Source of the DNA: Rhodoferax sp.
GTDB taxonomy: Bacteria; Pseudomonadota; Gammaproteobacteria; Burkholderiales; Burkholderiaceae_C
Direction of reading: 5' to 3'
Assembly: GCA_020048895.1 (NCBI GenBank)
Contig: JAIFLV010000010.1
Coordinates: forward strand, 1 to 64,000
DNA length: 64,000 bases
A model generated the notes under the pieces. That model was not told the origin of the DNA. It saw only the letters and a program-made list of their open reading frames with translations, and ran no database searches. The first letter of the stretch is position 1, and each line of letters starts with the position of its first letter. Shown here piece after piece: positions 29,497 to 37,988 of the stretch. The position numbers and the translations under genes were made by a program.

Positions 29497-29656
29497 CATC
29501 GAGCAGAGCATTGGCGGCAGCATCTTTGCTGTGCACCAGAGCCGCGTAGTCCATGCCCGTCAGACCCGAATCTTCAAAGGCTTGAATGTCCAACAGCGGG
29601 AATACGTCAACTTTGGCAGGCTTGGGGGCTTCGACAGTGGGTTGTGATTCGGTCAT
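29417..29656 (-). pseudogene. Truncated proQ copy lacking the RNA-binding domain
   Basis: The frame starts with the proQ ATG and keeps residues 1-23 (MTESQPTVEAPKPAKVDVFPLLD), then jumps in frame to IQAFEDSGLTGMDYAALVHSKD. Exactly 312 bases (104 codons, the ProQ/FinO domain) are missing relative to the intact gene. After ANALLD the frame runs out of register into the integrase fragment and stops after 27 more codons. The block 29587-29656 matches proQ 20134-20203 with one mismatch in 70, and 29497-29588 matches 19732-19823 with six in 92. A 79-residue peptide could still be made if the copied upstream DNA is active. Confidence 0.85.
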
Positions 29657-29755
29657 AGCCCTCCATCATGCGTCATCTCACCCCCTAAAAGCCCGATCCC
29701 ATCGTGCCGGTAGGCGATTCAAAGCGATGTGGCACCGGGCAGAGGCGGCTGCGGG
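29657..29755 (-). repeat. Duplicate of the proQ upstream region
   Basis: About 95 bases (CATAGCCCTCCATCATG onward) resemble 20204-20297 at roughly 85-90 percent by eye, with small gaps. The copied unit therefore includes the likely proQ promoter and leader as well as the coding start. Confidence 0.8.
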
Positions 29756-29773
29756 TTTACGGCGAGGTGACGG

Positions 29774-30004
29774 ATGTACTTTTTGAGTGTGTTTCGGGGC
29801 TTGGTGTATATCAAGCAAAGCTTGATTGCCGTGCCACTCGTTGTTCTGGTGTCGGTCTGCATGGTGGCTCCAACTCGGGCAGATGAGCCACTCCAAGTCC
29901 AAAGATACGATGATGCTGACGACTTTTTGCCGTCAGCTGAAAGAAAAGACAAAGATGGCCCTCGGGAAAGATGGCATCCGGTTCATGGAGCGCACGTCAT
30001 CTAG
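29774..30004 (+). CDS. Possible small exported protein, uncertain
   Basis: This 76-codon frame begins with a credible signal sequence (KQSLIAVPLVVLVSVCMVAPTRADE) with a possible cleavage after TRA. The remaining 40 residues are charged and unlike anything I know. A second plus-strand frame (29826-30026) reads through the same bases with an equally plausible basic peptide, so a frameshifted remnant is as likely as a gene. There is no clear ribosome binding site. The rest of 29756-30091 shows nothing else I can support. Confidence 0.25.
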   Translation: MYFLSVFRGLVYIKQSLIAVPLVVLVSVCMVAPTRADEPLQVQRYDDADDFLPSAERKDKDGPRERWHPVHGAHVI

Positions 30005-30091
30005 TGCTGCATGCAAAGCAATATAGGACTACGGATGGGGCAGTCCGTCCAATAAGCTCTTGTATTTTTTATCTACAAAGGTTGCAATTGC

Positions 30092-31324
30092 TTAGGGAGC
30101 AGTGCGGCCGCTCATCCCGAGTGCTTTGCCGACGGCCCAGCTGTTTAGCCGATGGCGCAGCGTCGTGCGCGTCAGGGTGAGTGATTCAATGTCTAATGGA
30201 GCCAGAGTCAATGAGCGATAGCCGTCTGCGGTGACAAGCACGGTGTCGCTGTGCCGGTAGCCGCCGACCCCCTGTTCGTACAAGCCAGGCTCTATGGAGA
30301 TCACCATGTTCTGTTGCAGTACGTGCGTACTGCCCTCAGCAATCCATGGTGCCTCGTGATTGCCCAAACCGAATCCGTGTCCGCATCGGTGCAGACGGGT
30401 CTGAAATTCGGCGAACCCGGCGTCGCCCAGGAACCTGTTCACTGCAGCGTCAATCTCGGCACACTCCATGCCGGGCCGAATCAGGGCGAAGGCGATTTTC
30501 CGTGCACTTTCAATCAAGCAAAACATGTCGCGCTCGTGCGATGTTGGAGTCTGGGTGAAGAAGGTCCGCTCGCTCTCAGCTGCGTAGCCGTTTACGCGTG
30601 TGAGGACCATCGCGACATGAGGCCCCCCGCGTAAACGATCCGTCAGTCTGGGTACAGAGTGCGGCTCGGCACTGATCGGGGCGGGCCAAGCGCCCGCAAT
30701 GACCTTGGTTGCCAGCGCATCCCAATCGGTCACCTCACGTATGATTTTTCTCTGCAGCGATTGGCTCGGCATATAGGTTTCTGCTGCACTCGCACCGTTC
30801 CAGGCCTTGCGAAGAATTTCGTTGACGCCCCAATCCGCATACCGTGCGGCCCGCTCGATCTGCACGATCTCCCCACGGGACTTGACCATGCGCAGTTCAC
30901 CGATGGGGTCAGACGCACGTCCGCCGGACTTAAGCAAAACAGCAGCAACGCTCAGAGGTGTGCTGTCATCAAAACCAAAGCTGGATTCGCTGAGGTTGGT
31001 GTTCAGCAGCTGTTCGGCCCACCCTTGGCCAGGCGGCGCTGGGAACTCGCGGTATGTCAACACACAACTGGCTTCGATCCCCCATGCCTTACCCATGTGA
31101 TCGCGCTCCATTGCGGGCACCAGCATGCGGCGCGAGCCGTCAGCGCCGATGATGAGGAAGAACGGACGCTCCAGCGGCTCGAAAGTAGCCCCCGTCAGAT
31201 AAAAGATGTTATCGGTGGTGGTCGCAACAAAGTGGTCGAGGTCTGCGCTGCGAATCGCTTTGACCAACGCGTCATGTCGACGACTGTATTCGATGATTTC
31301 TAAACCATTAAAGTTGCGATTCAT
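30092..31324 (-). CDS. Creatinase-like M24-family hydrolase
   Basis: The 410-residue protein has a creatinase N-terminal domain (about 10-150) and a pita-bread M24 domain. Of the five metal ligands of aminopeptidase P/prolidase, three are changed: the first Asp is Met (AMVLTRVNGY), the second is Glu (AAESERTF) and the last Glu is Ser (GGYRHSDTVLV). His in CGHGFGLGNHE and Glu in SIEPGLY remain. The ERTF and GGYR patterns resemble metal-independent creatinase, and a histidine is kept in AEPHSVPRL. I therefore favour C-N hydrolysis of a small molecule over peptidase action; the substrate is unknown. It is third in an operon after an MHS transporter and a small membrane protein, nine bases behind the latter. 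Confidence 0.78.
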   Translation of the reverse strand: MNRNFNGLEIIEYSRRHDALVKAIRSADLDHFVATTTDNIFYLTGATFEPLERPFFLIIGADGSRRMLVPAMERDHMGKAWGIEASCVLTYREFPAPPGQGWAEQLLNTNLSESSFGFDDSTPLSVAAVLLKSGGRASDPIGELRMVKSRGEIVQIERAARYADWGVNEILRKAWNGASAAETYMPSQSLQRKIIREVTDWDALATKVIAGAWPAPISAEPHSVPRLTDRLRGGPHVAMVLTRVNGYAAESERTFFTQTPTSHERDMFCLIESARKIAFALIRPGMECAEIDAAVNRFLGDAGFAEFQTRLHRCGHGFGLGNHEAPWIAEGSTHVLQQNMVISIEPGLYEQGVGGYRHSDTVLVTADGYRSLTLAPLDIESLTLTRTTLRHRLNSWAVGKALGMSGRTAP

Positions 31325-31333
31325 AGCGTTTCC

Positions 31334-31675
31334 TTAGGTTGCGAGCGTGGCCGTGGTGACAAGTACGCCGAAGCTGTTGATAGCGATGGCGGACCAACGA
31401 CTGGCCGCACTGGCGTATTCGTTTGCGTTGCCTCGAAGGTGACGGTAGACGCCGCCATAGGCAATGAGAAAAAGCATGGCCACCAGCGCAGCATTGGCGC
31501 CGGGAACTTGGTAATGCCGCAAAGCCGCGCACGCGGCGTACAGGGACATAGTCAACAACCCGCCGCGTGGATCTACGGGTGTGAGCGTTCTGCCGGTTCG
31601 TAGGCGATGGGCCCAACTCATCAGGTTCGCCCCTGCCCCAAGCGCAACATAGAGCATCTGCAACGAAAGCATCAT
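31334..31675 (-). CDS. Small membrane protein between transporter and M24 gene
   Basis: The ATG at 31675 overlaps the transporter stop (ATGA), giving 113 residues; the 252-residue frame in the track reads back through the transporter in the wrong frame. Four hydrophobic segments can be seen (starting LQMLYVALGAGANLM, LLTMSLYAACAAL, ALVAMLFLIAYGGVY and AIAINSFGVLVTTATL). I do not recognise the family. Coupling to the transporter suggests an accessory role in uptake. Confidence 0.68.
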   Translation of the reverse strand: MMLSLQMLYVALGAGANLMSWAHRLRTGRTLTPVDPRGGLLTMSLYAACAALRHYQVPGANAALVAMLFLIAYGGVYRHLRGNANEYASAASRWSAIAINSFGVLVTTATLAT

Positions 31676-32928
31676 GCGGCGGCTTTGTGACCCAGCCGCG
31701 AGCGTGCCGGGTGCGTCTCCGGTGTCATTGCAAGTGCTAGGAATGTGACCGCAGCGCCGATCGTCACATAGAACAGCGGAGCAAACGTCATGCCCTTGCT
31801 GAGCGCGAGCGCATTCACAGCGGGCGCCATCGCGCCGAACACCATAACGCCCAGGCTGTAGCCCAGGCCGACCCCGGTGGCCCGCTTTGTGGGGGGAAAG
31901 TTCTCCACCATAAGTGGCAAACCGGCCCCGGCAATGAACCCCAGTGCTGCGGCGCATGTCCATTGAAATGCCGCCATGGACATAACCGATGGCGCGGTCA
32001 GCAGCGCCGTAAATAGCGGCCAAGCGGCTACAACTCCGATTGCCAGGGCGGTGTACATCACTCTTTTGCGTCCGTGGATATCGGACAACCAACCACCGAC
32101 CACGGCGGTCAATGATGTGACAACGCTCGCGCCCATGGCGATCGCCATGCCCGCACCCATATTGATGCCCAGTTGTTTGGCAGCGTATACAGGCATGAAA
32201 ACGATGACCACATAGAACACGGTCAAACCGAAGGCTGTCAATCCGGCGACCCGTAGAACCATCCTTGCGGTGCCAACTTCCGTTGTCTTTGCGGTCGGCA
32301 CCACCTTCGGATGCTCTTCATGAATACCGCGACGTACCCAATACCCTACCGGCACAATGAGCAAGCCTGCGGCATAGCCAATGCGCCAACCCCAGTCGTT
32401 GGTGACCTCTGTACCAAGCAGGCCGTAGCAGAGCATCGCCACAAGTCCAGCCGCGGCAACGCCTAGATAGGTCGACCCAGAAAACAATCCACCCCAACGC
32501 CCGCGTCGGTCCAATGGGGCAGCTTCAATGGCCATTGCTGCTGCTGCTCCGGTCTCGCCCGCTGCGGCCAGTCCGGCGATCAATCGCGCGATCACAACCA
32601 TCGCTGTGCCAAGCGCGCCGGCGTCCCTGTGCGATGGTGCAACCACTACCAATAGCGTGGCGAGGCCCATCAGGAGCAATGTCAGGATCAGCACGGGTTT
32701 ACGACCCCACAGGTAAGCCTTGCGACCGAAGAAGTAGGCGCCAAGCGGGCGCGCGATGAATCCCGCTGCAAAGGCGGTATAGGCCGACATGGTTGACAAC
32801 AAGGGATCGGTTGCAGGAAAGAAGTTCGCGCCGATAGCCACCGCAAAGAAGCCGTAGAGCGTGAAGTCGAACCACTCCATGAAGTTCCCGATGGCAGAGG
32901 CCTTCAACGTCTTTTTTTGCGAATGCAT
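31672..32928 (-). CDS. MFS transporter, metabolite:H+ symporter (MHS) type
   Basis: This 418-residue, 12-helix permease starts with the MHS-family pattern IGNFMEWFDFTLYGFFA and has the loop motifs FGRKAYLWGRKP and GGWLSDIHGRKR typical of major facilitator symporters. Family members carry organic acids, betaines and related zwitterions with protons. It is first in a three-gene operon with a small membrane protein and a creatinase-like hydrolase, so it probably imports that enzyme's substrate. It is divergent from an AraC-type regulator, with tandem operator-like repeats in the 117-base gap. Confidence 0.88.
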   Translation of the reverse strand: MHSQKKTLKASAIGNFMEWFDFTLYGFFAVAIGANFFPATDPLLSTMSAYTAFAAGFIARPLGAYFFGRKAYLWGRKPVLILTLLLMGLATLLVVVAPSHRDAGALGTAMVVIARLIAGLAAAGETGAAAAMAIEAAPLDRRGRWGGLFSGSTYLGVAAAGLVAMLCYGLLGTEVTNDWGWRIGYAAGLLIVPVGYWVRRGIHEEHPKVVPTAKTTEVGTARMVLRVAGLTAFGLTVFYVVIVFMPVYAAKQLGINMGAGMAIAMGASVVTSLTAVVGGWLSDIHGRKRVMYTALAIGVVAAWPLFTALLTAPSVMSMAAFQWTCAAALGFIAGAGLPLMVENFPPTKRATGVGLGYSLGVMVFGAMAPAVNALALSKGMTFAPLFYVTIGAAVTFLALAMTPETHPARSRLGHKAAA

Positions 32929-32987
32929 ATGTGCACGCTTTCTTGATGTTTAACGAGATGAATTGTTGGGCCAATGGCTCGCTCGCA

Positions 32988-33026
32988 AGCATTCATATCT
33001 GGACACAAAGCATTCATTTATGGACA
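32988..33026. promoter_or_regulatory. Tandem AraC-type operator
   Basis: AGCATTCATATCTGGACA (32988-33005) and AGCATTCATTTATGGACA (33009-33026) agree at 16 of 18 bases and are offset by exactly 21 bases, two helical turns. This is the spacing used by AraC-family dimers. The pair lies between the divergent MHS transporter and AraC-type genes, 20 bases before the regulator start and 60 before the transporter start. Confidence 0.8.
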
Positions 33027-33045
33027 ATCAACTTAGGAGATTCCC

Positions 33046-34068
33046 TTGCCAACCCTCATCGATTCGGTCAGTCCGCGGCATCTTGCAGCCCTGGTTAACT
33101 ACCTGGAGCAGGACGGCTTTCTGTTTACGAGTGCGCTTAAGCGGGCTGGTCTCACGCGTGCGATGCTCGAATGGGATCGGATACCCATCCCTGCTGTTTT
33201 GTCTGCAATGCAGGAGATCGTCCGTGCCTCCAAGCGTACCGATCTGGGATTCGTCCGGGGCCTCATAACCCACCCTGGAGTCGACCACGTCGCGTTTCAG
33301 TTGCTATTGAGTGCGCCCAACTTGCGTGAGGGGCTGAAAACGGTGGCGCCTTACATCCAGTTGCTGTCCGCCGCGATTCGTATGCAATGTCGCGACGAGC
33401 AGGACGCCTTCGTCGTGGAATGGTCGATAGCGCAACCCATGCCATACGAAATGAGCTTGATTGCACTCGAGACAGTAGCCGTTTCTTCGCACCGGCAACT
33501 TCTGTTCCTGCTGCAGCAAAACGATGTGGCCTATGAGATGCAGTTTTCCTGGCCGCCACCGCCGCATGCAGCCCGGTATCGGGAGCTCAAGAGTCCCAGA
33601 GTCACCTTCGGGGGCGGGGGAGTGCCAACGGCCAGCTTTAGGCTCCCCAACCATCTAGCGGATCGACCACTGCCGATGGCCGATGAGCGCGCGTTGCGCG
33701 AAGCAGCAATCCATGCAAGTGAGATGCTTAAGGAACTTGCACAGAGCAGATCATTTGGTGAGTGGGTTCGGCATGTGCTCAACACGGTCGATGAAGAGCT
33801 GCTGGGTCAGGAGGAAGTCGCGCGCCTGTTGCGCATATCGGGCAAAACGCTTTCACGGTACCTCGCCCAAGAGGACCTTCGATTCGGCGAGATTGCACAA
33901 AGTGTGCGCCTGACACGAGCTAAGGAGTTTCTCTTCAACTCCAACCTGAGCGTTACAGACATTAGCCACAAATTGGGTTACTCGACCTCGGCTAATTTCG
34001 TTCGCTCCTTCAAGGCACTGACGGGGAGCACGCCTGCACAGTTCCGACGCAACAGCGCTGCGCCGTGA
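33046..34068 (+). CDS. AraC-family transcriptional regulator
   Basis: The 340-residue protein has an N-terminal arabinose-binding-like domain (about 15-200) and a C-terminal AraC double helix-turn-helix (about 240-335; EVARLLRISGKTLSRYLAQEDL and ISHKLGYSTSANFVRSFKALTG). It starts with TTG; AGGAGA five bases upstream supports this. It resembles the ArgR/OruR-type branch with a long N-terminal domain. It almost certainly controls the divergent transporter/M24 operon through the tandem repeats just before its own start, which implies autoregulation too. The inducer is probably the transported compound. Confidence 0.88.
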   Translation: MPTLIDSVSPRHLAALVNYLEQDGFLFTSALKRAGLTRAMLEWDRIPIPAVLSAMQEIVRASKRTDLGFVRGLITHPGVDHVAFQLLLSAPNLREGLKTVAPYIQLLSAAIRMQCRDEQDAFVVEWSIAQPMPYEMSLIALETVAVSSHRQLLFLLQQNDVAYEMQFSWPPPPHAARYRELKSPRVTFGGGGVPTASFRLPNHLADRPLPMADERALREAAIHASEMLKELAQSRSFGEWVRHVLNTVDEELLGQEEVARLLRISGKTLSRYLAQEDLRFGEIAQSVRLTRAKEFLFNSNLSVTDISHKLGYSTSANFVRSFKALTGSTPAQFRRNSAAP

Positions 34069-34681
34069 ACTATGTATGAGTTGCCTCGATTTGTGTTCTG
34101 AGAACCGTCGTTTTTTCTGCACTTCAGACAACGTAATCGTGACCCACTGCATGGCTGTGGCCCATTTTTTAAATGGACGCCAATTTAGGTATCGGTCGGA
34201 TTGGGCACTCTGCCTAATTCTGCGTCAAGCAACTGTTTGGACTTGATCTGGACCACCGGAAACCGGTCGCTCATGACCGGCTCCGTCAAGCCCAATGCAG
34301 TGCTTTCGCCCATCCAACAACCACCAAGAAGGCGGGCATCGGGGCATGCGGACGTAGGCTCCATTCGCTGTTGCCACACAGGCTGCGCGCAAACCGCTTT
34401 TTTGGCGCACCGACGGAGGCATGCAGGATATGGACGCCGACGATCCTCATTCGGCCTCGCTGAGGCAGAACGACACGCGTCGGAGAATTCACACTGCGCC
34501 TCCCGCGTTGCGCATGATGTCAGCGCGTATTTCACCAGCAAAATCGCTCGCTAGCGCCTGTCAGTCGTGCGTGATGCGCTACTGAAGTTGTAGCGCCGTT
34601 ACTTTCTTAGGCGCGGCTGTGATTCGCGTTGTGAGGGAACCCGTGCAAAAGCCGTTTCAGTTTCAGTCGCACCCATCGCGT
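34069..34681. other. Gap without supported genes between the AraC gene and clpB
   Basis: Overlapping frames of about 117 codons exist on both strands (34185-34554), but neither has a ribosome binding site, domain or credible composition. I see no strong terminator for either flanking gene. The stretch may hold decayed coding DNA. Confidence 0.4.
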
Positions 34682-37285
34682 TCAATGGGAAAAGCTGAAC
34701 TGCCCTGGCGCCTTGATGGTGTCCACCGCCACGTGAATCGTGTCCTTGGGCGCAAACTCGCCCTGCAGCAGCAATGTTGACAGCGGGTTTTCAATGCGCT
34801 GCTGGATTGCACGCTTAAGCGGGCGCGCGCCAAACACCGGGTCAAAACCTACCTTGGCAAGCTCTGCCACCGCAGCGTCCGACACTTGCAACGTCAGGTC
34901 CATGCGGGCGAGTCGGGTGATCAACACCTGCAACTGGATCTTGGCGATGTCGGCAATGTGCGCGGCGTCGAGCGCGTGAAAGACCACCGTCTCGTCAATG
35001 CGATTGAGGAATTCGGGTCGGAAGTGGTTCTTCAGCTCGGCGGTGACTGCATCCTTGATGTCTTCACGGTCCTGCCCCACCATGCTTTGAATCATCTGGC
35101 TGCCAATATTGCTGGTCATCACGATCACCGTGTTCTTGAAGTCCACGGTACGACCCTGTCCATCGGTCAGGCGGCCGTCGTCAAGTACCTGCAGCAGCAC
35201 GTTGAACACATCGGGGTGCGCCTTTTCCACCTCATCGAGCAGCAGCACCGCATAGGGTTTGCGCCGCACCGCTTCGGTGAGGTAACCGCCCTCCTCATAG
35301 CCCACATAGCCGGGCGGCGCGCCAATAAGACGGGCTACGGAGTGCTTTTCCATGAACTCGCTCATGTCGATGCGAATCAGGTGGTCTTCACTGTCAAACA
35401 GGAAGCCAGCCAGCGCCTTACACAACTCGGTCTTGCCCACACCGGTGGGGCCGAGGAACAAAAACGAGCCTGTCGGCCGATTAGGGTCGCTCAAGCCCGA
35501 GCGCGAGCGGCGGATGGCGTTGGCGACAGCACCAATCGCTTCGTTCTGCCCCACCACGCGCTGGTGCAGCTTGCCTTCCATCTGCAGCAACTTGTCCTTT
35601 TCGCCCTGCATCATCTTGGAGACAGGAATCCCGGTAGCCCGGCTTACCACCTCCGCAATTTCATCGGCGCCCACCATGGTGCGCAGCAACTGGGCCCGGC
35701 CGCCGTCTTTGGCGTTCTGGGCCTTTCCTGCCTCTTGGTTTTGTGCATCGCTGAGTCGTTTATCCAGCTCGGGAAGTTTGCCATATTGCAGCTCCCCGGC
35801 TTTGTTGAAGTCGCCCTTGTCGGTCAGTTCCTTGATTTGGAATAGAAGTTTCTCCCTTTCCTGCATGATGGTCTTCGACCATTGCGCCTGGGCTTGTTCC
35901 ACTTTCCAGATTTCCTCCAGATCAGCAATCTCTTTTTGCAACCCGGTGATCTCTTCGTTGATCAGTTCCAGGCGCTTCTGCGACGCTTCGTCTTTCTCGC
36001 GCTTTACCGCTTCACGTTCAATCTTCAACTGAATCAGGCGGCGGTCTTTCTTGTCCATGACCTCGGGCTTGGAGTCCAGTTCGATCTTGATCTTGGACGC
36101 CGCTTCATCGATCAGGTCAATGGCCTTGTCGGGCAAAAAGCGGTCGGTGATGTAGCGGTTGGACAGTTCTGCTGCCGCCACGATGGCCGGGTCGGTGATT
36201 TGCACGCCATGATGCGTCTCATACCGCTCTTTCAGGCCCCGCAAGATGGCAATCGTCGCCTCGACCGTGGGTTCGCCCACCAGAATCTTCTGGAAACGGC
36301 GCTCCAGAGCTGCGTCTTTCTCAATGTACTTGCGGTATTCATCGAGCGTTGTCGCGCCTACGCAGTGCAGTTCACCGCGTGCCAGGGCGGGTTTGAGCAT
36401 GTTGCCCGCGTCCATGGCACCTTCTGCCTTGCCGGCTCCCACCATAGTGTGCAATTCATCGATGAAGACAATGGTCTGGCCTTCATCCTTGGCCAGGTCT
36501 TTGAGCACATTCTTCAGGCGCTCCTCGAACTCGCCACGGAACTTGGCACCCGCCAGCAAAGCCGCCATGTCCAGGCTCAGTACCCGTTTGCCTTTGAGCG
36601 ACTCGGGCACCGCGCCATCCACAATGCGCTGCGCCAGGCCCTCCACGATGGCAGTCTTACCCACGCCCGGTTCTCCGATCAGCACCGGATTGTTCTTCGT
36701 GCGGCGCTGTAGCACCTGAATGGCACGCCGAATTTCATCGTCGCGGCCTATGACCGGGTCGAGCTTGCCCATGCGGGCGCGCTCGGTGAGGTCGATGCAA
36801 TACTTCTTGAGCGATTCGCGTTGGTCTTCGGCATCGGCACTGTCGACCTTTTGGCCGCCACGCACCGCATCAATGGCGGCTTCCAGGCTCTTGCGCGTCA
36901 TGCCATTGCTGCGGACGAGATTGCCTACCTCGACCTTGCTGTCGGCGAGGACCAGCAGGAACAGTTCGCCGGCGACAAATTGATCGCCGCGTTTGATGGA
37001 TTCCTTCTCTGCCGCCTGAAGCAACACACCCATGTCACGGTCCACCGTGATCTGCTCCTGGCCTTGCACCTGGGGCTGTTTCTTCACGTAGCCTTCAGCC
37101 GCCGCAAGCAACTGCGCCACATTGACACCGGCGCGTTGTAACAGTGCCTGGGGGCCGTCCGCTTGCCGCAACATGGCGACCAGCACATGTGCGGGTGTGA
37201 TGTAGGCGTGGTCATTGCTCAGTGCCAGGGTCTGTGCCTCGCCAAGGGCTTCCTGAAATTTGGTGGTGAGTTTTTCGATTCGCAT
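34682..37285 (-). CDS. clpB: ATP-dependent chaperone ClpB
   Basis: ClpB threads aggregated proteins through a hexameric ring, working with DnaK. The 867-residue protein is full length: N-terminal double Clp repeat (1-150), first AAA+ module with GEPGVGKT (about 205), the coiled-coil middle domain (about 410-530; [20 protein letters not shown]), and second AAA+ module with GPTGVGKT (about 611). The pore loop GYVGYEEGG is present. AAGGA precedes the ATG, and a sigma-32 type promoter is visible upstream, so heat induction is expected. Confidence 0.97.
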   Translation of the reverse strand: MRIEKLTTKFQEALGEAQTLALSNDHAYITPAHVLVAMLRQADGPQALLQRAGVNVAQLLAAAEGYVKKQPQVQGQEQITVDRDMGVLLQAAEKESIKRGDQFVAGELFLLVLADSKVEVGNLVRSNGMTRKSLEAAIDAVRGGQKVDSADAEDQRESLKKYCIDLTERARMGKLDPVIGRDDEIRRAIQVLQRRTKNNPVLIGEPGVGKTAIVEGLAQRIVDGAVPESLKGKRVLSLDMAALLAGAKFRGEFEERLKNVLKDLAKDEGQTIVFIDELHTMVGAGKAEGAMDAGNMLKPALARGELHCVGATTLDEYRKYIEKDAALERRFQKILVGEPTVEATIAILRGLKERYETHHGVQITDPAIVAAAELSNRYITDRFLPDKAIDLIDEAASKIKIELDSKPEVMDKKDRRLIQLKIEREAVKREKDEASQKRLELINEEITGLQKEIADLEEIWKVEQAQAQWSKTIMQEREKLLFQIKELTDKGDFNKAGELQYGKLPELDKRLSDAQNQEAGKAQNAKDGGRAQLLRTMVGADEIAEVVSRATGIPVSKMMQGEKDKLLQMEGKLHQRVVGQNEAIGAVANAIRRSRSGLSDPNRPTGSFLFLGPTGVGKTELCKALAGFLFDSEDHLIRIDMSEFMEKHSVARLIGAPPGYVGYEEGGYLTEAVRRKPYAVLLLDEVEKAHPDVFNVLLQVLDDGRLTDGQGRTVDFKNTVIVMTSNIGSQMIQSMVGQDREDIKDAVTAELKNHFRPEFLNRIDETVVFHALDAAHIADIAKIQLQVLITRLARMDLTLQVSDAAVAELAKVGFDPVFGARPLKRAIQQRIENPLSTLLLQGEFAPKDTIHVAVDTIKAPGQFSFSH

Positions 37286-37309
37286 AAGAATGTCCTTTGA
37301 TTGCCTCAG

Positions 37310-37337
37310 ACGTTGGGCACTTTCCGCTCATTTCAAG
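37310..37337 (-). promoter_or_regulatory. Sigma-32 (heat-shock) promoter of clpB
   Basis: On the minus strand CTTGAAA is separated by 13 bases from CCCAACGT, close to the sigma-32 consensus CTTGAAA-N13-15-CCCCATNT. The -10 lies 25 bases upstream of the clpB start codon. Confidence 0.78.
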
Positions 37338-37383
37338 GGACGGGCTTGTGGAGGCCCCCAGTCGCGGTCAATACAATGGCACT

Positions 37384-37971
37384 ATGGATATCCACCAGCT
37401 TTCCGTCGACTACAGTGAGGAACAAGACCGCATCTTGATTCGTATCAATACGAGCCAAGCCGAGGAATTGCGGTTCTGGCTGACACGCCGCATGACGCAC
37501 AAGTTGTGGCCCACCTTCAACCAGGTGGTGGCCAGCCACACGGTGCGTTTCGGCAAGTTGATGGACACGCCCAATCCGCATCCGGGCACGCTGGACGACT
37601 CAGCCCAGTCGCTGATGGCCGACTTTCACCGCAACGAGGCGCTCAAGCGAGCCGACTTCAATACGCCTTACAACAGCGGCGCCAACAGTTTGCCGCTGGG
37701 AGAGGCACCTTTGGTGGTGACGGAGGTCAAGCTCACGTCGCTGGGCACGGGGCAATTGCAAATCAAGCTCAGTGAGCAACTGGTGGGTAAAGCCAGCCAG
37801 CGCTCGTGTCAGCTGGAAGTGCCCACGCATCTTGCGCATGGCCTGATGCACTTGCTGGACCAATGTCTGGCCCGCTCGGGCTGGAGTGATCCGGCGCCAC
37901 ACACGGCCGCTCAGCCCGATGAGCCAGAAGCCGCACCGGTGGAAGAAAAACGCCCACGCTATCTGAACTGA
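37384..37971 (+). CDS. Hypothetical protein
   Basis: I do not recognise a named family for this 195-residue protein. I chose the ATG at 37384 (MDIHQLSVDYSEEQDRILIRINT); the longer frame would run through the clpB promoter. The visible pattern is a mixed alpha/beta N-terminal part (ILIRINTSQAEELRFWLTRRMTHKLWP), a polar middle, a second beta-rich segment (LGTGQLQIKLS, RSCQLEVPTHLAHGLMHLLDQ) and an acidic proline-rich tail. There is no signal peptide or membrane segment. It is divergent from clpB and alone on its strand; its promoter must overlap the heat-shock promoter region. Confidence 0.68.
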   Translation: MDIHQLSVDYSEEQDRILIRINTSQAEELRFWLTRRMTHKLWPTFNQVVASHTVRFGKLMDTPNPHPGTLDDSAQSLMADFHRNEALKRADFNTPYNSGANSLPLGEAPLVVTEVKLTSLGTGQLQIKLSEQLVGKASQRSCQLEVPTHLAHGLMHLLDQCLARSGWSDPAPHTAAQPDEPEAAPVEEKRPRYLN

Positions 37972-37988
37972 GGCAACTTTCCGGGGCG

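Noticed and set aside
29017-29523. 168-codon minus-strand frame as an intact integrase gene
   Set aside because: It lacks the N-terminal domain and the catalytic tyrosine, and its end is an out-of-frame reading of the lipoprotein duplicate.
30092-31324. Assignment as DMSP lyase DddP or Xaa-Pro dipeptidase
   Set aside because: Both need M24 metal ligands, of which three are replaced here; the pattern is nearer to creatinase.
31334-32092. 252-codon minus-strand frame as one protein
   Set aside because: Its first 139 codons are a shifted reading of the MHS transporter; only the part from the ATG at 31675 has independent support.
34185-34554. Overlapping frames of about 117 codons on both strands between the AraC gene and clpB
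   Set aside because: No ribosome binding site, no recognisable domain and poor composition on either strand; recorded only as a gap.
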